A stretch of DNA of 37,243 nt from Leptospiraceae bacterium (GTDB lineage: Bacteria; Spirochaetota; Leptospiria; Leptospirales; Leptonemataceae), in the NCBI GenBank assembly GCA_020441005.1, contig JAGRNA010000078.1, positions 1 to 37,243 of the forward strand, written 5' to 3'. The translations under genes were made by a program, and so were the position numbers. The notes under the pieces were generated by a model that was given only the letters and a program-made list of their open reading frames with translations, searched no databases and was not told where the DNA came from. Shown here one piece after another: positions 34,651 through 37,243 of the stretch. Within the stretch, counting starts at the first letter, position 1, and each line of letters starts with the position of its first letter.

Positions 34651-35616
34651 TCACTTGTCCATCAGGAGATGGGAGACCAGGATTTGATCCGTTACATATT
34701 TGGCAGTTTCTTGTTTATCCTTTTCCAGTTGCTGCACCAGATCATTAGGACTGTCAAAGCGCTGTTCATCGCGCAGTCTTTTGACAAAATAAAGCCGCAG
34801 TGTTTCGCCATAAATATCGCCTTCAAAACCCAGCAGGTGCGCTTCAATGATTAGCTGCTGATGACCAAAGGTAGGGTTGTGGCCAATATTGACCATGGCC
34901 CGCCAGGTTTGACTGCCGAAGCGGGCGATGGCAGCATAGACGCCGCGACCAGGTATGCATTTGCTCTCTGGCGTCGCCAGATTAGCAGTCGGAAATCCTA
35001 ACTGGTGCCCTCTGGATTTACCGCGCACAACCGTGCCGCTGACAAAGAAACAAAATCCAAGGCGTTGATTGGCGGCATCGATTTGTCCCGATTGGACCAG
35101 TTGGCGCAACTGGCTGCTGGAAATAATCTCGTCCTCCATTGTGACGGCGTCAATGCGGTGAACGGCATAATGGTAACGCTTCTGAAACATCTGTAGAAAG
35201 GCGAAGTTGCCCTTGCGACCGCGACCAAAGCATTGATCATAGCCGATCACGATCTGCCTGCCTTTCAATTTTTCGAGTAAAATGGACTTCAAATAACGCA
35301 TGGCCGTCATGCGGGCAAATTCACGCGAAAAAGGTAAAAAAATCACAGCGTCCAGCTCAAAGGCCTGCAGCAGGGCCAGCTTTTCGGGATAGGTGAATAG
35401 TTCGGCACCCTTCCATCTCTCCCGCTTGCCGAGCACAATATCGGGATGCGGATGATAAGTCACCATGACTCGCTGTAGAGATTCGGTCTTGCTCCAGGAA
35501 TTCAGGGCCTGAATCAGGGCATTATGTCCCAAATGCATGCCGTCAAAAACTCCCAGGGTCAGGGCGGCTCCATCCCAGGGCGCCTCAAAGCTGTCTATGT
35601 CGTGGACGATTAACAT
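34651..35616 (-). CDS. ribF: Bifunctional riboflavin kinase / FAD synthetase
   Basis: RibF converts riboflavin to FMN and FMN to FAD. The N-terminal nucleotidyltransferase carries LGVFDGMHLGHNAL (the HxGH motif), MVTYHPHP and GYDQCFGRGRKGN. The C-terminal kinase carries VVRGKSRGHQLGFPTANLAT and NIGHNPTFG. At about 321 residues it has normal length. The ATG at 35616 (MLIVHDIDSF) is preferred over a longer frame from 35673, which would extend beyond the family N-terminus and overlap the divergent frame. No ribosome site or FMN riboswitch was seen upstream. Confidence 0.95.
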   Translation of the reverse strand: MLIVHDIDSFEAPWDGAALTLGVFDGMHLGHNALIQALNSWSKTESLQRVMVTYHPHPDIVLGKRERWKGAELFTYPEKLALLQAFELDAVIFLPFSREFARMTAMRYLKSILLEKLKGRQIVIGYDQCFGRGRKGNFAFLQMFQKRYHYAVHRIDAVTMEDEIISSSQLRQLVQSGQIDAANQRLGFCFFVSGTVVRGKSRGHQLGFPTANLATPESKCIPGRGVYAAIARFGSQTWRAMVNIGHNPTFGHQQLIIEAHLLGFEGDIYGETLRLYFVKRLRDEQRFDSPNDLVQQLEKDKQETAKYVTDQILVSHLLMDK

Positions 35617-35711
35617 TTCAGTGAAAAACGATGCGCTGCAATGATCTATCGGTTGCCGCCATCCGATATTCAAACAACGCGACAGGCAGGTCAGTTTTGC
35701 GTCACTCTCAT

Positions 35712-36308
35712 ATGATAAAAGCCCTTTTCGCGTTGCTCATCTGCCTGGCCAGCAGCGTGTTAGCGGATAACAGCCGACTTGATCAGCTGCATCAGGATGC
35801 GATCTGGCACGAACTGGTCCGGGCAAAAGAAGACCGGCAATCAAGCGCCAAACCGGTTTATGAAATCGATTTCAATCATGAATCAGGTCAGAACTTCATG
35901 GTCCATGCGGAACTGGAACTCTGGGCGCGCAACCGCAATCTGCTCTTGGTACCGGATGATCCGGGCCGGAATTTACAAGATGGCATAGCTGTGGTGATCA
36001 GCGAGCAAGGCCTGTTTTATCAACTCGATGTGCCGGTGCGGGGTCGCTCCTGGCTCTATCTGGATCTGGTGCGCTACAAGGAGGGAGCAAATCGACCGCA
36101 GCTCCATAAACTAAGCTGGCTGGATGTGTACGCCAATCGGATGCGATTGACCCGCATTTATCAGGGTGCTGGAGCCTTGCCAGACGCAGTCATTCGGATA
36201 CCAATTGATCGGGAGCATGCCCCGGAGGGGATACTACAAATCCACCTGCGCCCAGCCCCCGGGGACAGTGTCTGGGCGATCTGGGATTCGTATATTAGCC
36301 GCTATTAA
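35712..36308 (+). CDS. Exported protein of unknown function
   Basis: A standard signal peptide (MIKALFALLICLASSVLADN, cleavage after VLA likely) precedes about 178 residues. The mature protein starts with a polar helix. A probable beta-sandwich follows (NFMVHAELELWARNRNLLLV, then LFYQLDVPVRGRSWLYLDL and ILQIHLRPAPGDSVWAIWDS). I do not recognise the family; periplasmic or outer-membrane association is likely. ATG 35712 is chosen over 35631 because it starts the signal peptide. It is divergent from ribF and ends 1 base from the convergent STAS gene. Confidence 0.75.
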   Translation: MIKALFALLICLASSVLADNSRLDQLHQDAIWHELVRAKEDRQSSAKPVYEIDFNHESGQNFMVHAELELWARNRNLLLVPDDPGRNLQDGIAVVISEQGLFYQLDVPVRGRSWLYLDLVRYKEGANRPQLHKLSWLDVYANRMRLTRIYQGAGALPDAVIRIPIDREHAPEGILQIHLRPAPGDSVWAIWDSYISRY

Positions 36309-36309
36309 A

Positions 36310-36645
36310 TCAGCCCTGCACACGGGCCTTGAAATCGTCACTGGACAGGATTTCAAAATATGAGGTCAAGCCACTGACCTTGAAAACTTTTTCAATGGCT
36401 GGTTTGAGATTGGCCACACTGAGCTTGCCTTTCAGTCCCTGGACATAGTTCAGGGCTTTGATCAGGATGCCGATCCCGCTGGAATCGATGTAGGTCAGCT
36501 TGTCCATATCAATCAGAACATCCAGGTTTTCGCCTTTCACGTTCTCTTCCAGGGCTGCCTTGAGATCCAGGGAGGTATAGATATCCAAACTGCCTTCCAG
36601 TTCGAAAATAATCTGATTGTTGTTTGATTTGATGTTAATTTCCAT
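36310..36645 (-). CDS. STAS-domain anti-sigma-factor antagonist
   Basis: The 111-residue protein is a single STAS domain of the SpoIIAA/RsbV type: ELEGSLDIYTSLDLKAALEE, then LTYIDSSGIGILIKALNYVQ. The conserved serine pair in IDSSGIG includes the usual phosphorylation site. Such proteins bind an anti-sigma kinase when unphosphorylated and so release a sigma factor or other partner. No kinase, phosphatase or sigma factor gene is next to it, so its partner lies elsewhere. Spirochaetes carry many such single-domain proteins. Confidence 0.92.
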   Translation of the reverse strand: MEINIKSNNNQIIFELEGSLDIYTSLDLKAALEENVKGENLDVLIDMDKLTYIDSSGIGILIKALNYVQGLKGKLSVANLKPAIEKVFKVSGLTSYFEILSSDDFKARVQG

Positions 36646-36691
36646 CGGGGAACGATTCGGTCAAGCCGGCTCCTTGCTCTTTAACTAGCCT

Positions 36692-36720
36692 TTGACAAGG
36701 TGGTACAGGGCGTATGAAAT
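36692..36720 (+). promoter_or_regulatory. Possible promoter upstream of scpB
   Basis: TTGACA (36692-36697) is followed after 17 bases by TGAAAT (36715-36720); TATGAA at 15 bases is the alternative. It lies about 115 bases before the scpB start. Confidence 0.35.
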
Positions 36721-36834
36721 GTAAAGACAGAAAAAAAAATCGTTCTAGAAATTGGCACTTTGAAAGGACTTGCCCTGCATTCCCGCTATCAGCAAATGAC
36801 TATCCTCCAGGCGATGCCAAACTGAAAAACGCGT

Positions 36835-37243
36835 ATGGCCGATACTACCGACGAAAGCGAAGAAATGGACGATCCGGCTGCGGGTAGCACAACTAGTGAT
36901 CCCGAAACGGTATCGGTCAAGGTGGCTGATGCGAAAGATGCCGGCCTGCCCGAGCACCGCGAATTGGACAATGAGGAGTCTGATTTCTTTCGTGGTCTTA
37001 TAGAAGCCATCCTCTTTCTGGCTGACCAGCCGCAGTCCCTGAATGCCCTGGCGCGCAAGTGTGAGCTGGACCGCGTCAATACCCGTGTTTTGGTCGATTC
37101 GCTAGTCGATGATTATGCCGAGCGGGATGGCGGCGTGGTGATCCGCGAAATTGCGGGCGGATATCAATTCGTGACCGCCGAGCGCTATAGCGAAGCCATG
37201 AAATTGCTGTTCAAGAACCAAAAGCGCGAAACCCTGTCCCGCT
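36835..37243 (+). CDS. scpB: ScpB, chromosome segregation and condensation protein, N-terminal part
   Basis: ScpB joins ScpA and SMC in the bacterial condensin complex. From ATG 36835 the frame begins with an acidic, probably disordered extension of about 50 residues (MADTTDESEEMDDPAAG). The winged-helix ScpB domain then starts: FFRGLIEAILFLADQPQSLN, VDSLVDDYAERDGGVVIREI and AGGYQFVTAERYSEAMKLLF. A stop lies in frame four codons upstream, so no earlier start exists. The gene runs off the right edge after 136 codons. The acidic N-terminal extension is longer than in typical ScpB. scpA is not next to it on the upstream side. Confidence 0.9.
   Translation, partial: MADTTDESEEMDDPAAGSTTSDPETVSVKVADAKDAGLPEHRELDNEESDFFRGLIEAILFLADQPQSLNALARKCELDRVNTRVLVDSLVDDYAERDGGVVIREIAGGYQFVTAERYSEAMKLLFKNQKRETLSR

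Noticed and set aside
34600-35700. FMN riboswitch upstream of ribF
   Set aside because: The space before the ATG at 35616 is short, shared with a divergent gene, and lacks the conserved FMN-element segments.

Overview
The window looks like the chromosome of a spirochaete of the Leptospirales type (Leptonema/Turneriella-like). The grounds are a mid-50s GC content, many exported lipoproteins with spirochaete-style lipoboxes, a Leptospira-like exported protein at 2.4 kb, and genes on both strands in short operons. This assignment is inference from gene style; no rRNA or other taxonomic marker is present. No tRNA, rRNA, CRISPR array, transposase gene or prophage was seen.

Layout. 1-8.4 kb: the 5' part of mnmG (minus, runs off the left edge) behind a DUF900 lipoprotein hydrolase; an exported protein, two small proteins, an apparently frameshifted PD40/OmpA lipoprotein, a DUF454 membrane protein, an orphan eutC and an aldo/keto reductase. 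9-13.8 kb: an RND efflux pump directly followed by a PAS histidine kinase. 13.8-23.6 kb: a signalling block bounded by two directly repeated intergenic elements (about 13848-14057 and 23386-23590). It holds two paralogous response-regulator/histidine-kinase pairs (RR1-HK1 on minus, RR2-HK2 on plus) with an AT-rich cluster of small exported proteins between them, then a large metallo-beta-lactamase/double cyclic-nucleotide-binding protein. 23.8-27.3 kb: a GNAT-nitrilase fusion, and a RimK-like ATP-grasp ligase with an AstE/aspartoacylase-like hydrolase. 27.9-31 kb: a fatty-acid desaturase, its ferredoxin-reductase partner and a divergent TetR regulator with two matching operators, resembling the DesB-DesC-DesT arrangement. 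31-37.2 kb: a remnant of pyruvate phosphate dikinase abutting a PLD-nuclease/SNF2-type helicase, then a GST, ribF, an exported protein, a STAS protein and the start of scpB.

How the genes may work together. The desaturase, reductase and TetR genes form a clear module for regulated unsaturated-fatty-acid synthesis. The two RR-HK pairs share an unusual ATPase domain in which the G1 box is replaced by an SSY-containing segment, and they face each other across small lipoproteins that may be sensors or targets; this block plus its flanking repeats is the best candidate for something undescribed. The RND pump may be controlled by the kinase encoded immediately after it, although no response regulator is adjacent. 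Several promoters sit so close to start codons that leaderless or near-leaderless translation is likely.
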